Assembly: GCF_048771995.1 (NCBI RefSeq)
Contig: NC_133050.1
Coordinates: 7,426,501-7,490,500, forward strand
Length of the DNA: 64,000 nt
Reading direction: 5' to 3'
Source: Taeniopygia guttata
Taxonomy: Eukaryota > Chordata > Aves > Passeriformes > Estrildidae
A model generated the notes under the pieces. It made no database searches and was not told the DNA's origin. It saw only the letters and a list, made by a program, of their open reading frames with translations. The position numbers and the translations under genes were made by a program. Position 1 is the stretch's first letter. Each line of letters begins with the position of its first letter. Below are positions 45,193 through 56,599 of the stretch, in pieces.

Positions 45193-45465
45193 CTGTGTCA
45201 CCCAGGAGGAGAAGGCAGGAGAGGTGGATGAGGGATCCTCACTTGCTCTGCCTTTTATACCGTCCCACACAGCCCCGGGCCCGACGCGCCTTTGCACAGG
45301 GAACGTATTTACCAACAAGCTCATATTTTATGCAAAACATCCCCAATTAAGTAAACTGGAGGTTGTTTACACTCCCTGCAAGGCTGTCTTTTCATTTCCC
45401 TGTGCAGGACGTGCCCATTCAGCCAAACTGGCTCCTTTCAAGTGGCAGCATTAGAGGCCAAAAGG
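45193..45465 (-). promoter_or_regulatory. Gene L promoter and exon 1
   Basis: TATAAAA at 45,253-45,259 (minus). Feather proximal module at about 45,280-45,345 with TTTTATGCAAAACATCCCC, and distal module at about 45,390-45,465 (TTTCATTTCCCTGTGCAGGA; GGCTCCTTTCAAG). Both are shared with M, N and O. Confidence 0.75.
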
Positions 45466-47290
45466 TTTTAAGGGTATTTTTCAGCCAGAACCAGGCTGAT
45501 GTTGCAGCCAGCTGGGTGGAGTGGTGCCGTATTTCCAGGTGATGTCAGCACCTTCCTCTCCTCAGGCAGCTCTGAGCCTTTGGAGTGATAAATGCAGTTT
45601 TTTTATTATAAACCCAGGATTAAAGGGCTGGCTTTGGCTGGGACTGGCCGTAGACATTGCTCCCTGTGACTCCAAGGCCTTTCAAGCCTTCTTAGACATC
45701 ATTTATTCATCAGAGAGACTACATGGGTTGGTTTTGAACTTTCTTTGGGATCTCATATTGCCTTTAGAAGAAATTGTCTCATTTCTTCTGCCTTTCACCT
45801 CTTTCAGCATCGCCTGGAGTTCTCCAATCAGCAGGACAGGGCTTTTCCAGAAGGAAGGACGCTGCTTCCCCAACAACAAATATTAGTCAGGGTCATTAGC
45901 TTGCAGAAAACATTCCCTAATGAGAACATCTGACTTCAAAATCCTTCTCCCATTCCCCACGGCCATCCCTCCACTCCTTTTCCCCCCTACCTCTGAACAG
46001 ACCCTCTGCCCGGTCCCAAACACTCGAGAATATTTCTGAGCAGCACACAGGGAGCATCTGAGGGCTGGCAGTGCCCACAAACCCAGCCTGGGGAGCAGCA
46101 GGGGCCAGGATGTCCCCAGAGATGCCCAGCAAGGGAAGGATTCCATGCTCTGAGCTGCATTTCCTGGGGCAAGAGCAGAGCTGGTGACCGCAGGAGCGGT
46201 GACAGCCCTGCCCAGCCACCACCGTGACACCCCTCTTGGCAAAGGGGGCAAAACTCCTGTCCCAGCGAGGCTGGGGCTCCATCAGAGACACAAAAATCTT
46301 AAATCCCAGAGGTCCAAGCCAGATTCCTCATCCAGGAGGATGAAGGGAGCTCTCAGGTTGACAGTAGAAGTTTTTCCAAACAAACCCATTCAGGACAAAG
46401 CCCCAGGTGTGAACAGGGCAGATCTAGCAGAGATTTTCCTTCAAAACACACGCATCACGTTTCCATGCAGGCATTTCCATGTAAATCCCTTCGATAGGTA
46501 AAACACTGAATGCAACAAAGGCATTTCCAGTCCTCTCTCCATAAAGCCTCCCAACCACCCCATTCCCTCAGGGGTGTCCTGGGGGTGGTGCCTCCCTTCC
46601 TTGGTTCCATTTTGACTCTGTGGCTCCAAAGTCCCCTGCTGGCTCATACAGGGATGGGAGGGCATTTCCACAGCAGATAAAGAGACTGAGCAACTTGGCA
46701 GGATGGCTTTATTTCAGACATGAAGCCCCAAAGGGAGCAGAGGAGCAGCCTTGGACTGTCAGCAGATGACAGCAAAGCCAGGCACATCCCATCCCCTGGG
46801 GAGAACCACGGCACAGAATGCAGGAAAAGAAAATTTGGCATCACGTTGACTTTGGCAGTTGCACTGCTGGGCATATGTCCCTTCAACTGATTTGAGACTC
46901 CCCCTGCACTCAGGGCTTGGGAGAAGTGCTCGAGGAGGGAAGGCAAAGGCACAGGGGTACGTGGTAAAACACAACCATGGCCTTGGGCAGGTGGGAAATG
47001 GCACAGAAACATCGGTCAGTGGCTCGACTCATCAGCTGCAAGCTGTCCAACCTCAGCCTGGCTGAGCTGAGCCCTGGGGCATCTCCTGCTCACCCTGTGC
47101 ACACCCACACAAAGCCACACACCCTCCACTGCCCCATGGCACTTGCAGCCACTGCCTTGGAGGGTCTCACCTTGCCCAGGTGTGAGAAAGGTCCATCCCT
47201 GGCCCTTAACCACCCAAACCCGCCCAGGGCATCACAGCCCCCATGGAGCAGCTGGGCTGCACATCCCAGCAGGGCAGGAATTCCAGGAGC
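45466..47290. other. L/M intergenic region
   Basis: No gene recognised. The last 250 bp are an inverted match to the flank behind gene K. The remainder is unique. Confidence 0.5.
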
Positions 47291-47689
47291 CGCCAGTTCC
47301 AATGCAGAGTGAACTTTATTGAGTGTGAAGACAGAAACAAAGCAGGGGTGGGCAGGGCCCGGGCCAGGCTGGCCCAGCAGCAGGGCCGGGCAGGCAGCCC
47401 TGGCTGTGCCAGCGGTGGGACACACGTCTGCCTGCCCCGGGCACGGGGCCAGCGGGAGCAGCAGGACCCCGCTGCGCCGGCTGGGGCTGAGCCCCTGGGC
47501 CAGCAGAGCAGGGCCCGGCAGGGCCGGGGAGGCGCAGGAGAAAGCAGGACAAGCAGAAGCCTCAGCTGGCCACGTTTGCCTCCCTCCTTGGCAGGAGGGC
47601 TGCGGGGGCCAAAGCCTCTGGAAACGCTGGCCAGCAGCTCCAGGGCACGCTTGGCCTGGCGAGGCACTCGCTGGACGTCCGGCCCGGCT

Positions 47690-47995
47690 CTAGCAGGGCA
47701 GGCACCTGCGGCCGCAGTAGCGGCCACCAAGGCCAGAGAGCCCCGAGAGACCAAAGCCCCCCGAGTTGATGGGGACCCCGGACTCGCTCAGGATGCTGCC
47801 CACGGCGGCAGAGGTGGAGGATCCCACGGCGGTGTTCTGGGGGAAGGAGCTGAGGATGGGCCCGGGCAGGGTGACCACCACGGGGGACGGCTCGATGATG
47901 ACCCGCGAGTCCTGGCACTGCCGGACACAGGGCTCGTTGCAGCTGTTGGCCAGTGGGGTGGGGCCGCAGGGCCGGCACAGGTCGTAGCAGGACAT
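47690..47995 (-). CDS. Gene M: feather keratin, 101 aa
   Basis: Its amino-acid sequence equals that of K, including RVIIEPSP and [11 protein letters not shown] looks like the inverted duplicate of K, because the 3' flanks also match. One codon upstream of the first Gly of the tail differs silently (GGTCTC context at 47,750). Exon 2 starts at 48,015; intron 292 bp; donor GTGAGC at 48,307. Poly(A) signal at 47,320-47,315. An in-frame ATG 11 codons upstream exists, but it lies in the intron and is rejected. Confidence 0.96.
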   Translation of the reverse strand: MSCYDLCRPCGPTPLANSCNEPCVRQCQDSRVIIEPSPVVVTLPGPILSSFPQNTAVGSSTSAAVGSILSESGVPINSGGFGLSGLSGLGGRYCGRRCLPC

Positions 47996-48307
47996 GGCTG
48001 TGGCTGGAGGAGAACCTGCAGAAGGCACCGGCAGAACGTGAGGCTCGGCCTCAGAAGGAGCAGGAGCAGAGGCTGGGACAAGGGACAGGGAATAGGGAGG
48101 AAGAAAGGATCGGGATCCCCATCCCCACGGCTTCCTGCAAAGAGCCTAAGAGCTTCTCCCAGCTCCTCACACTGAGCAGAGGCTGAGAGCAGGATCTGGG
48201 AGCAAAGTTCTCAGCAGGAGCAGCACAGCAGTGAGGCCAGAAATGAAGGCAAGGACAAAGAGAAGAAGGAGAAGGTGAAGCGTGTGGCGAAGGCCCTTTC
48301 AGCTCAC

Positions 48308-48565
48308 CTGTGTCACCAAGGAGGAGAAGGCAGGAGAAGTGGATGAGGGATCCTCACTTGCTCTGCCTTTTATACCATCCCACACAGCCCCGGGCCCACG
48401 GGCACCCTCGGCACACGGAACGTGTTTACCAAGCTCATCCTGCATGCAAAACATCCCCATTAGAGAAATGGGGACACTGCAATGCTGCTTTTTCATTTCC
48501 CTGTGCAGGACGTGCCCAGTCAGCCTCCCAGGCTCCTTTCAAGTGCCAGGATTAGAGGCCAAAAC
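48308..48565 (-). promoter_or_regulatory. Gene M promoter and exon 1
   Basis: TATAAAA at 48,368-48,374 (minus); proximal module 48,381-48,470 (CATGCAAAACATCCCCATTA), distal module 48,490-48,565. Promoter and upstream sequence are of the N/O kind, unlike K, although the coding exon equals K. Confidence 0.75.
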
Positions 48566-49440
48566 GTGTCTGGGGGCAGTGCCACGTCAGCAGGGCCGAG
48601 TGATGCAGCTGGTGTTGGGCACTGTCCTATTTCACTAGGGGACACCAGGCCCTTTGCCCTCCAGGGCCTCACTTTAGGATTCCCAGAATGATCAGGGCAT
48701 TTTTTCTGGCAGCCCTAAAATAACAAGCCACGCTTAAAAATGTGGTGTTTGTGACAGGAGTCACCTCATCCACTGCGTAGCCAAATACTCAACTCCAGCA
48801 GAGGTGGGTGTCAACTTCCCTGTCACCTTGGACACTCTGAAGAATCAGGAATTTCACAACCAGACAAATCTACGCACTCTTTGCCCTTCCATGCCTTTGT
48901 GGAGAGCCCCCAGCATCCTTGAGTCAACAGGAGGATGTTTGAAAACCAGAAAGTCCTCTCCAACACACCCTAACTCTGCTCCCACCAGCTCCACCTGGCT
49001 CCAAGTGTCCGTGTTGGACCTTTCCCACTGTTCCTTCTCCATCCCCAAATCTCCCAAACCCTTCTGGGACCCTACACCCAAACTGAGTAGCCGGCGGTGG
49101 AAAGAGCCTGCAGAGCTCTCCGAGGAGACATCAAAACACATCAGAAGGACTCATGGTCTGGGAATGTCGGCAGGAAAACACTGGAGGCAAGCAGAAACAA
49201 GATCATGGGCTCCTCTTTCATCCTGTCAGCACACTCAGACATGCAGGGTCCACCTGGCCTGGCCTCCTCCCATGGTCAGCACTGAGGGGCTGCCCTTAAT
49301 GGTCTTTGAGACCTCCATCCCCTGACCTCCATCCCTGGAATATTCTCTGGCCCCTCCATCCCTGGAATGTTCTCTGGCCTCTCCGTTCTTCTGCTCCAGG
49401 TGGAGTGAAGGTCACTTCTTGTGTTTGGACAATGCTCTCA
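48566..49440. other. M/N intergenic region, left part
   Basis: 48,580-48,700 extends the similarity seen in the N/O spacer (GTGATGCAGC, CCCTCCAGGGC). The rest is unique, with no gene. Confidence 0.5.
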
Positions 49441-49545
49441 GGCACAGGGTGGGACTTTGGGGTGTCTCTGCAGGGCCAGGAGATGGATTTGATGATTTCT
49501 GGGTCCCTTCCAATCTGGATATTCCACAGTTCTATGATTCTCGGA
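49440..49545 (+). mobile_element. CR1 LINE 3' end
   Basis: GGTCCCTTCCAATCTGGATA, CCACAGTTCTATGATTCTC: the typical CR1 3' terminus. Confidence 0.75.
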
Positions 49546-49744
49546 ATGACAGGGAGTAGAATACATGGGAGGAAGCAGGAGCGCCTTGTCCTCCTCTGCC
49601 TCACCACCCACATGACAACTCAAGACCCCAGTGATGTTCTGCCCATGCCCAACGTGTCCCTGTGACCTCCTGAGCCCTCCAGGAGGGACAGGAGGGCACA
49701 GGGGATGCTGTGGTGGCGAAGTGAAGGGTGACAACTCCTTGGGA

Positions 49745-50075
49745 TTCTGTTGCACGAAGGACATTGTCATAGTTGAGATGGTCACAACACAGAGCAGCAC
49801 AGTCCATTTTCAAAAGGCTTCAAACGGTTTTATTATATTTTCATGCTTTTTATATATTCTTATAAAGCCCATTAATTTACACTTCAGTCATTGGTCAGGA
49901 AAGACAAAAAAGTTCTCATTGGAACAGGCAGCTGCAGGTTTCTCTTACTTCTCCTTCTTTCTTTCTTGGTTTCTGTGTCAACGACCTCAGTAGGAAATTC
50001 TTTCAGGGGTAAACATGGGCCCACCTCTCAAACTTCTCTCTGGCTCACAGAAGTTGCTGTAAAACCTCTCCCCCA
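49745..50075 (-). mobile_element. Probable solo LTR, copy 5 (independent insertion)
   Basis: On the minus strand: TATATAAAAAGCATG, then AATAAAACC about 20 bp on, preceded by a purine-rich stretch and the GAGAGGTTTTACAGC edge. It is clearly diverged from the claw-region copies and its flanks are unrelated, which defines the element's edges. No internal region. Confidence 0.45.
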
Positions 50076-50742
50076 GGAACACCATGGAAGATGTCCCAGG
50101 AAACATTTTTCTACTGAGTGATGCAAGACATGGACCAGGGAGGACATTATGGGGTGTCCATCCTTGGACAGATTGAGAGAAGCTGTTGGCATTTAAAGCA
50201 ATTCCCTCCAGGCTGTCCCACCTGAGCAAGGGGTGGGATACATGACATCTGAAAGTGGATTCCAACCCCAAAAACTGTGATTTTGTGACCTCCCTCACAG
50301 AGCAGCTTTAGCTGGTGATCCCAAAACCAAAAAAGTCCAGGAGCCGCCAGTTCCAATGCAGAGTGAACTTTATTGAGTGTGAGGACAGAAACAAAGCAGG
50401 GGTGGGCAGGGCCCGGGCCAGGCTGGCCCAGCAGCAGGGCCGGGCAGGCAGCCCTGGCTGTGCCAGCGGTGGGACACACGTCTGCCTGCCCCGGGCACGG
50501 GGCCAGCGGGAGCAGCAGGACCCCGCTGTGCCGGCCGGGGCTGAGCCCCTGGGCCAGCAGAGCAGGGCCCGGCAGGGCCGGGGAGGCGCAGGAGAAAGCA
50601 GGACAAGCAGAAGCCTCAGCTGGCCACGTTTGCCTCCCTCCTTGGCAGGAGGGCTGCGGGGCCAAAGCCTCTGGAAACGCTGGCCAGCAGCTCCAGGGCA
50701 CGCTTGGCCTGGCGAGGCACTCGCTGGACGTCCGGCCCGGCT

Positions 50743-51048
50743 CTAGCAGGGCAGGCACCTGCGGCCGCAGTAGCGGCCACCAAGGCCAGAGAGCCCCGAG
50801 AGCCCAAAGCCCCCCGAGTTGATGGGGACCCCGGACTCGCTCAGGATGCTGCCCACGGCGGCGGAGGTGGAGGATCCCACGGCGGTGTTCTGGGGGAAGG
50901 AGCTGAGGATGGGCCCGGGCAGGGTGACCACCACGGGCGAGGGCTGGATGACCACGCGGGAGTCCTGGCACTGCCGGACACAGGGCTCGTTGCAGCTGTT
51001 GGCCAGCGGGGTGGGGCCGCAGGGCCGGCACAGGTCGTAGCAGGACAT
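50743..51048 (-). CDS. Gene N: feather keratin, 101 aa
   Basis: Feather beta-keratin with [13 protein letters not shown] and [10 protein letters not shown], so a mix of the L/O core and the K/M middle part. Exon 2 starts at 51,068; intron 308 bp; donor GTGAGT at 51,376 (the others in this group have GTGAGC). Poly(A) signal at 50,374-50,369. The 3' flank beyond about 50,335 differs from K, L and M. Divergent partner of O. Confidence 0.96.
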   Translation of the reverse strand: MSCYDLCRPCGPTPLANSCNEPCVRQCQDSRVVIQPSPVVVTLPGPILSSFPQNTAVGSSTSAAVGSILSESGVPINSGGFGLSGLSGLGGRYCGRRCLPC

Positions 51049-51376
51049 GGCTGTGGCTGGGGGAGAACCTGCAGAGAGAGCAGCCAAAGCACCCACGGGC
51101 TGTGAGGCACCCAGGGAGATGCTGCCGGGCAGGAGAAAAAGCAGAGTCTGGGCAGAAGGGACAGCATGGAGAGAGAGATAGAAAGGACAAGGAATTGCAG
51201 ACCTCAAGAGGTCCCTAAAATCACAGACAAGACCTTCTCCCACCTCCCTCCTGTGTGGCACAGAGAATGGAGACGATCTGCAACTGCCCCAGCAAAAGAT
51301 AAATAACAGAGGTGGAGCCCCAGTAGGAGCCAGAAGAGACAGAGGAAAAGAAATGGAAAGGGAGGATAGCACTCAC

Positions 51377-51645
51377 CTGTGTCACCAAGGAGGAGAAGAC
51401 AGGAGAAGTGGATGAGGGATCCTGCACTTGCTCTGCCTTTTATACCATCCCACACAGCCCCGGGCCCAGGGACAGTCTTTGCACAGAGAATGTGTTTACC
51501 AAGCTCATCTCGCATGCAAAACATCCCAATTACAAAAATTAGTGTTTTTATTTTTGCCCTGCAAGGCTGCCTTTTCATTTCCCTGTGCAGGACGTGCCCA
51601 GTCAGCCTCCCAGGCTCCTTTCAAGAGTCAGGATTAGAGGCCAAA
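51377..51645 (-). promoter_or_regulatory. Gene N promoter and exon 1
   Basis: TATAAAA at 51,438-51,444 (minus); proximal module 51,451-51,530 (GCATGCAAAACATCCC), distal module 51,565-51,645. Confidence 0.75.
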
Positions 51646-51814
51646 ATATTTCCAGGGAAAAATGATTTGTCAGCAGGGCCAGGTGATGCAGCCAGGTCTG
51701 AGGAGCGTCCCACTGACCATCTGGCCCTCCAGGGCAGGACTGTGAAGTGCAGAGGCAGCCCCATGTCCCCTGCTGGACATCGGCACCACAGGGCCGGACT
51801 GGGGCCGGTCCCTC

Positions 51815-51990
51815 ACCTGAAGGGGTTCCTGAGGTTGGAAAAGCTCTCCCAGAACATCAAGTCCCACCTGGGACTGATCCCCGCTTTGTCACACAGACCA
51901 GAGCACAGAGTGCCATGGCCAGTATCCCACTGGACATCTCCAGGGATGGCGACTCCAAACCCCCCCGGGCAGACACTGCCGAAGCCAGAG
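51815..51990 (-). mobile_element. CR1 LINE fragment in the N/O spacer
   Basis: Antisense: GGTTCCTGAGGTTGGAAAAG, GGACATCTCCAGGGATGGCG, ACTCCAAACCCCCCCGGGC. It sits at the centre of an otherwise palindromic divergent spacer. Confidence 0.7.
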
Positions 51991-52204
51991 GAATGGTGCC
52001 CAGCCCAGAGAGGGACAGAGGTGAGGTACAGAGCTGACCCTCACAGGGAATGGCCAGGCTGGAGCGTCAGGGTCCTGAGGAGCTCAGCCCCATCATCAGG
52101 AAACATTTTAAAGTCCTGCCCTGGAGGGCCAGGGCAGGAATTATTTGGGATGTCGGACACTCCTCAGCACTGGCTGCATCACCTGGCCCTGCTGACGTGG
52201 CACT

Positions 52205-52474
52205 GCCCCCAGACACGTTTTGGCCTCTAATCCTGGCACTTGAAAGGAGCCTGGGAGGCTGACTGGGCACGTCCTGCACAGGGAAATGAAAAAGCAGCAT
52301 TGCAGTGTCCCCATTTCTCTAATGGGGATGTTTTGCATGCAGGATGAGCTTGGTAAACACGTTCCGTGTGCTGAGGGTGCCCGTGGGCCCGGGGCTGTGT
52401 GGGACGGTATAAAAGGCAGAGCAAGCGAGGATCCCTCATCCACTTCTCCTGCCTTCTCCTCCTCGGTGACACAG
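52205..52474 (+). promoter_or_regulatory. Gene O promoter and exon 1
   Basis: Mirror image of the N/M promoter: distal module 52,215-52,290, proximal module 52,320-52,400 (GATGTTTTGCATGCAGGATG), TATAAAA at 52,408-52,414. Exon 1 ends TCGGTGACACAG at 52,474. Confidence 0.78.
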
Positions 52475-52823
52475 GTGAGCTGCGAGGGTCTTCGCCTCCC
52501 TCTTTTCCTTTCTCTTCTCTTCTGCCTTGGCCCTCAATGGAAGTTTTGCCTCTCCCTGGTGATCTCTGAGAGCCTTTCTCCTTGATGCTGCTCTCAGCAG
52601 GTTTTTGTGGATGTTTTTTCCTGGGGACAGGTGGGAGACGTTGGGATTTCTTTGCGGGGAACTCTTTGGGCTCAGGGCTGTGGAATTGCTGCCTTCCTCC
52701 CTCTCCAGGCTGTCCCTTGTGCCCGGGCTGTGTTTCGTCCTGCCCGGCAGCATCTCCCTGGGTGCCTCACAGCCCGTGGGTGCTTTGGCTGCTCTCTCTG
52801 CAGGTTCTCCTCCAGCCACAGCC

Positions 52824-53129
52824 ATGTCCTGCTACGACCTGTGCCGGCCCTGCGGCCCCACCCCGCTGGCCAACAGCTGCAACGAGCCCTGTGTCCGGCA
52901 GTGCCAGGACTCCCGCGTGGTCATCCAGCCCTCGCCCGTGGTGGTCACCCTGCCCGGGCCCATCCTCAGCTCCTTCCCCCAGAACACCGCCGTGGGATCC
53001 TCCACCTCCGCCGCCGTGGGCAGCATCCTGAGCGAGGAGGGAGTGCCCATCAACTCGGGGGGCTTTGGGCTCTCGGGGCTCTCTGGCCTTGGTGGCCGCT
53101 ACTGCGGCCGCAGGTGCCTGCCCTGCTAG
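52824..53129 (+). CDS. Gene O: feather keratin, 101 aa, 3' UTR replaced
   Basis: Feather beta-keratin with [13 protein letters not shown] and [10 protein letters not shown], ending GRRCLPC. Exon 2 starts at 52,804 (CTCTGCAG); intron 329 bp. The coding exon and about 110 bp of 3' UTR match the other feather genes. After CCAAGGAGGGAGG (about 53,240) the sequence is unrelated, and the conserved AATAAAGTTCACTCTGC end is absent. A possible substitute ATTAAA is at 53,498-53,503; the first AATAAA I see is near 53,914. Transcripts may thus have a longer, different 3' UTR or weak processing. Confidence 0.95.
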   Translation: MSCYDLCRPCGPTPLANSCNEPCVRQCQDSRVVIQPSPVVVTLPGPILSSFPQNTAVGSSTSAAVGSILSEEGVPINSGGFGLSGLSGLGGRYCGRRCLPC

Positions 53130-53244
53130 AGCCGGGCCGGACGTCCAGCGAGTGCCTCGCCAGGCCAAGCGTGCCCTGGAGCTGCTGGCCAGCGTTTCCA
53201 GAGGCTTTGGCCCCCGCAGCCCTCCTGCCAAGGAGGGAGGGAGG

Positions 53245-54130
53245 GAGGTGCTCTCTGGACTCATGGCCAGCCTGTTTCAGCCTTGAAAACCCTGCTTTTG
53301 AAGAGTTTCCTTGTCTCTGATTTTGCATTTCACAGTGGTTTAATGCTGTGATTGCCACCAGTCAGTGGAGGGTTTTTTTTCAGGAATTAAGGAAAGGTGG
53401 AGTCTTGCTTTCTGTCTCTCATTCAGAATGGTTTCTTTTCCCTTCATAAATATATATTTTTCCTTTTTTTTTTCTGAATGCTACTTGACTGTTTATCATT
53501 AAACTGATGTTGCATCCGATTTTGAGTTTCATTGTGGTTTTTCTCTCCTTTTTACCTCCCCTTGGGGCAGAATTATGTGAAAATCTATGCAAAGATTTCA
53601 CAGAGATAAATGTGCATCCAAAAGCCACCACAACTCATCTGATAAAAGTAATTTCATTGATTTTTGCACTCTTGAGAAGCACTGAACTGGTTCTCAACTC
53701 TATTTCTCTTTCTAGGATGTTTCTCCCCATTTTTTTAATCCCACCTCTGTATTTAAAAGTACAATTGTGGTGTTTCAGCTTGAGAGATTTTAGATCTTGT
53801 CCCCTATTTGGCATCTTTGAAACTCTTCAGAATCTGAATGAATATTAATATGGCAGAAGCAACACTTACCATTGTGGCAACCAAAAAGACCCAAGAAAGA
53901 TAAAGCCACGAAATAAAATCTATTTGAAAATGAAATACTCCTGGAGCTGAGATATAAATATTTGAGGAGCTGGAGGGAAGGCTCCTGGCATTCAGGTCCA
54001 AATGTCCACAGAACAGGCAAAAAAGGTGGGGTTTTCTAGTCAAACATTTTATGTTTTGTTAAAAGTTTATTAAAATATATTTACTTGCAAATTAACAAAT
54101 TTGGGAGGAGAAGAGTTCAGCAAAAAGATG
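53245..54130. other. Unique AT-rich sequence behind gene O
   Basis: No gene recognised. T-rich tracts near 53,460 and a few poly(A)-signal-like words. A minus-strand frame (53,804-54,043) has hydrophobic stretches but no supporting context. Confidence 0.45.
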
Positions 54131-54139
54131 GGATAGAAT

Positions 54140-54350
54140 CCTAAAACATCGTCATTGGAAGGGACCCTCAAGGGTCATCCAATCCAGCTCCTGGTCCTGC
54201 ACAGTCACCTCAAAATCCAAAAACATCTCTGGGAGCATTTCCCAAATGCTCCTGGAGCAGCCCTGGGACCGTGTCCATTCCCTGGGGGGCTTGGGCAGTG
54301 CCCAGCCACCTCGGGGGGAAGAATTTTCCACAAAAATCCAGCCCAAACCT
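54140..54350 (-). mobile_element. CR1 LINE 3' fragment
   Basis: Antisense: CATTGGAAGGGACCCTCAAG, GGTCATCCAATCCAGCTCC, then GTGTCCATTCCCTGGGG. Confidence 0.65.
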
Positions 54351-55479
54351 CCCTGGCACAGCTCCAGTCATTCCCTGGTCATAGGGAGCAGAGGAACTCT
54401 GCTTGGGACCCTTTCCGCCCGTGGCTCGAGGCAGCAACGGCAAAAAATAAAATCTGGGGAATGAAAATGTCCCAGAGTGAGAGGAATCTGGGCTGGAAGA
54501 GTTTTCCATGGGCGAGTTTTCCAAACAATTAATCAGAGGGACTGGTGGGATGAGTCTGGGATCCGCGAGGAATGCAAGGGCGGCACCAACAGACCATTTA
54601 ATCTATTTAATCAATTCAATAATTTTAATAGATTTAATTAATTTAATCTATTAATCTCACGATGCAAATAGACACAGAGCATGAGGGGTGGAGGAGGGGA
54701 ATTTGGGAGAGTGAAGAGTCTGGGTAAGGGGAAATAAATCCTAAAATTTACCCTTGCTGACCTAAAGGGATAAAAAGGGAAAAAAAGTCGTGTTCCGGAA
54801 CCTTCCCAGCCCAGCACAGCAGGGGGGTTGTGCAGGATGTGGAAGTTTTCATTAAATTTCTAGCTCAGTTCAATTTCAAGCAGAATTTTGTACCTTTAAG
54901 GATCTGATCCATCACCTGGAATGACTGACATCACTGGAGAGACAATTTCTGAAGAACGCAAATGTGGTTTGGAAGTCACGTTGCCTTTGCATGTTCAGGT
55001 GGAAAAATGGGTGCGATAACTCTCTAGATATTTTTAACTTTATGGGGTTTCTGAAGCCTATTTTTTTTTGCATTAATTAGTTCCCACACATATTTTTGCA
55101 AGTAGAACCTTTTCTTGATAAAGGAATTATCCTGCTTTTGTTTCCCAGTCTAGGTTTAGGCTGGCATTGCATGAGAAGCATCATCCACCCATTAAAAATT
55201 CTTTCATCTTCCCAGTTTATGGGTACTTTTAATTTCTGGTATTTTTAGACTGACTCTAATAATGTCAAGGTGAAATTACTTCAAGCACAATGTAATAAAG
55301 ACAATTTTTTTCCCCAGCTGCTCAGCAATTTGTTCACTTGTGGCTGCCTTGGGATCCAAGATCAAATCCAAGAGGAGCCAAAACTCTTTGTGTGCCATTC
55401 CCAGTCTGACCCAGTTACAAATAATTGTCAATTAAAATGTTCACATCTCCCAAAAAACAAAACCTCTGAGGACCTTTCC
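54351..55479. other. Intergenic
   Basis: Nothing recognised; AT-rich ATTTAATCAATT-type repeats at 54,598-54,655. Confidence 0.45.
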
Positions 55480-55835
55480 AAGCTTGGAGAAGCTTTGGGG
55501 TGACCTAATTGCAGCCTCCCAGGACCTGAAGGAGCCAACAAGAAACATGGGGAGAGAATTTCCAAGGGCCTGGAGTGACAGGATAAGGAGGAAAAGGGAT
55601 GAAACTGAAAGAGGGGAAATTTAGGTTGGATTTGGGAAGGAATTCTCCCTGTGGGGGTGGTAAGCCCCTGGCACAGGTGGTTCCATGGATTCCCCACCTC
55701 TGGAAGTGTCCCAGGACAGGCTGGACGAGGCTTGGAGCAACCTGGGATCATGGGAGGTGTCCCTGCACATGGATTGGCACAGGATGAGCTTTGAGGTCCC
55801 TTCCCACCCAAACCATTCCATGATTCCATGATTCT
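55480..55835 (+). mobile_element. CR1 LINE 3' fragment
   Basis: Sense: GAGAAGCTTTGGGGTGACCT, GCAGCCTCCCAGGACCTGAA, GGAATTCTCCCTGTGGGGGT, GGTCCCTTCCCACCCAAACC, ending CCATGATTCCATGATTCT, the 8-bp terminal repeat of CR1. Confidence 0.9.
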
Positions 55836-56524
55836 GACTGGGGTTTGTGAGCTGAGGTGGAACAGGAGGGGTTTAGAGGTTCCCTTTGTAAAAGAATTGA
55901 CAAATCAGGATTAAATGTCCCCTTGTTCTTCCAGCTGTGCCTCAAACTGCGTTACCCAGATTTAATACCATAAAACCATCTGAATTTGATGTGATAAAAT
56001 GGTAATTTGTCTCTGAACTCCACAATTCTGGCACTTCCTGCCCCGGCTCTGTGGGATTTCAGGGCTGGATGTGCTCTTTAGGCAGGGCCTTGCCCAAACC
56101 CAGAACTGAGATTGTTCCGACGCCCAGCTGAAGGCAGAGCCTGGTGAGCATCACTTGAGACAGGAGTTTATTAAGGATTTACATTCAAACCCTTAATAAA
56201 AGAACGCCTTGGAATGATGAATTATGTATTATAGAAATTCTTAGTATTTTTCTTTATGACTAAAGTAAAGTATGACAAGCATACTCTGGAGTCTGGATTT
56301 TGTTGTGACTGAAAGGTGGCCCTGGAATAAATTTGGTCCCTAATTCCTCAGATGAGAGAAACCTGCAGGACGGAATCGGTCTGTCAGAAGATAAGGAGGA
56401 AATAAAAACAAAGTAAATAAGCAGTGAGGAAAAGAACATTTAATCAGGTGGAACATTTGGCATTCAGGACATACTCGTTGGGAATTAATTCCAGGTACAA
56501 AGGCTGTCTGTGGTCCCCAGGCCA
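55836..56524. other. Upstream region of gene P
   Basis: No gene. Contains none of the modules shared by genes L-O that I can detect. Confidence 0.45.
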
Positions 56525-56599
56525 TCAGAGCTGAGGTATAAAAACCAACTCAACCCAACTCCTTCCTTCTTCTTCCCTCTTTCCTCTTTTGTGAGCAAG
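56525..56599 (+). promoter_or_regulatory. Gene P promoter and exon 1
   Basis: TATAAAAA at 56,537-56,544. Exon 1 about 56,565-56,599, ending GTGAGCAAG with a GTTAGT donor. The end resembles gene Q's exon 1 (GTGAGTAAG). Confidence 0.7.

Noticed and set aside
47690-48028. Upstream in-frame ATG for gene M giving 112 residues
   Set aside because: It lies before the CTGCAG acceptor, in the intron. The MSCYDLC start is conserved in all copies.
53804-54043. Minus-strand frame with hydrophobic stretches and a GTAAGT near 53,866
   Set aside because: No matching exon, promoter or homology; a single donor-like word is not enough.
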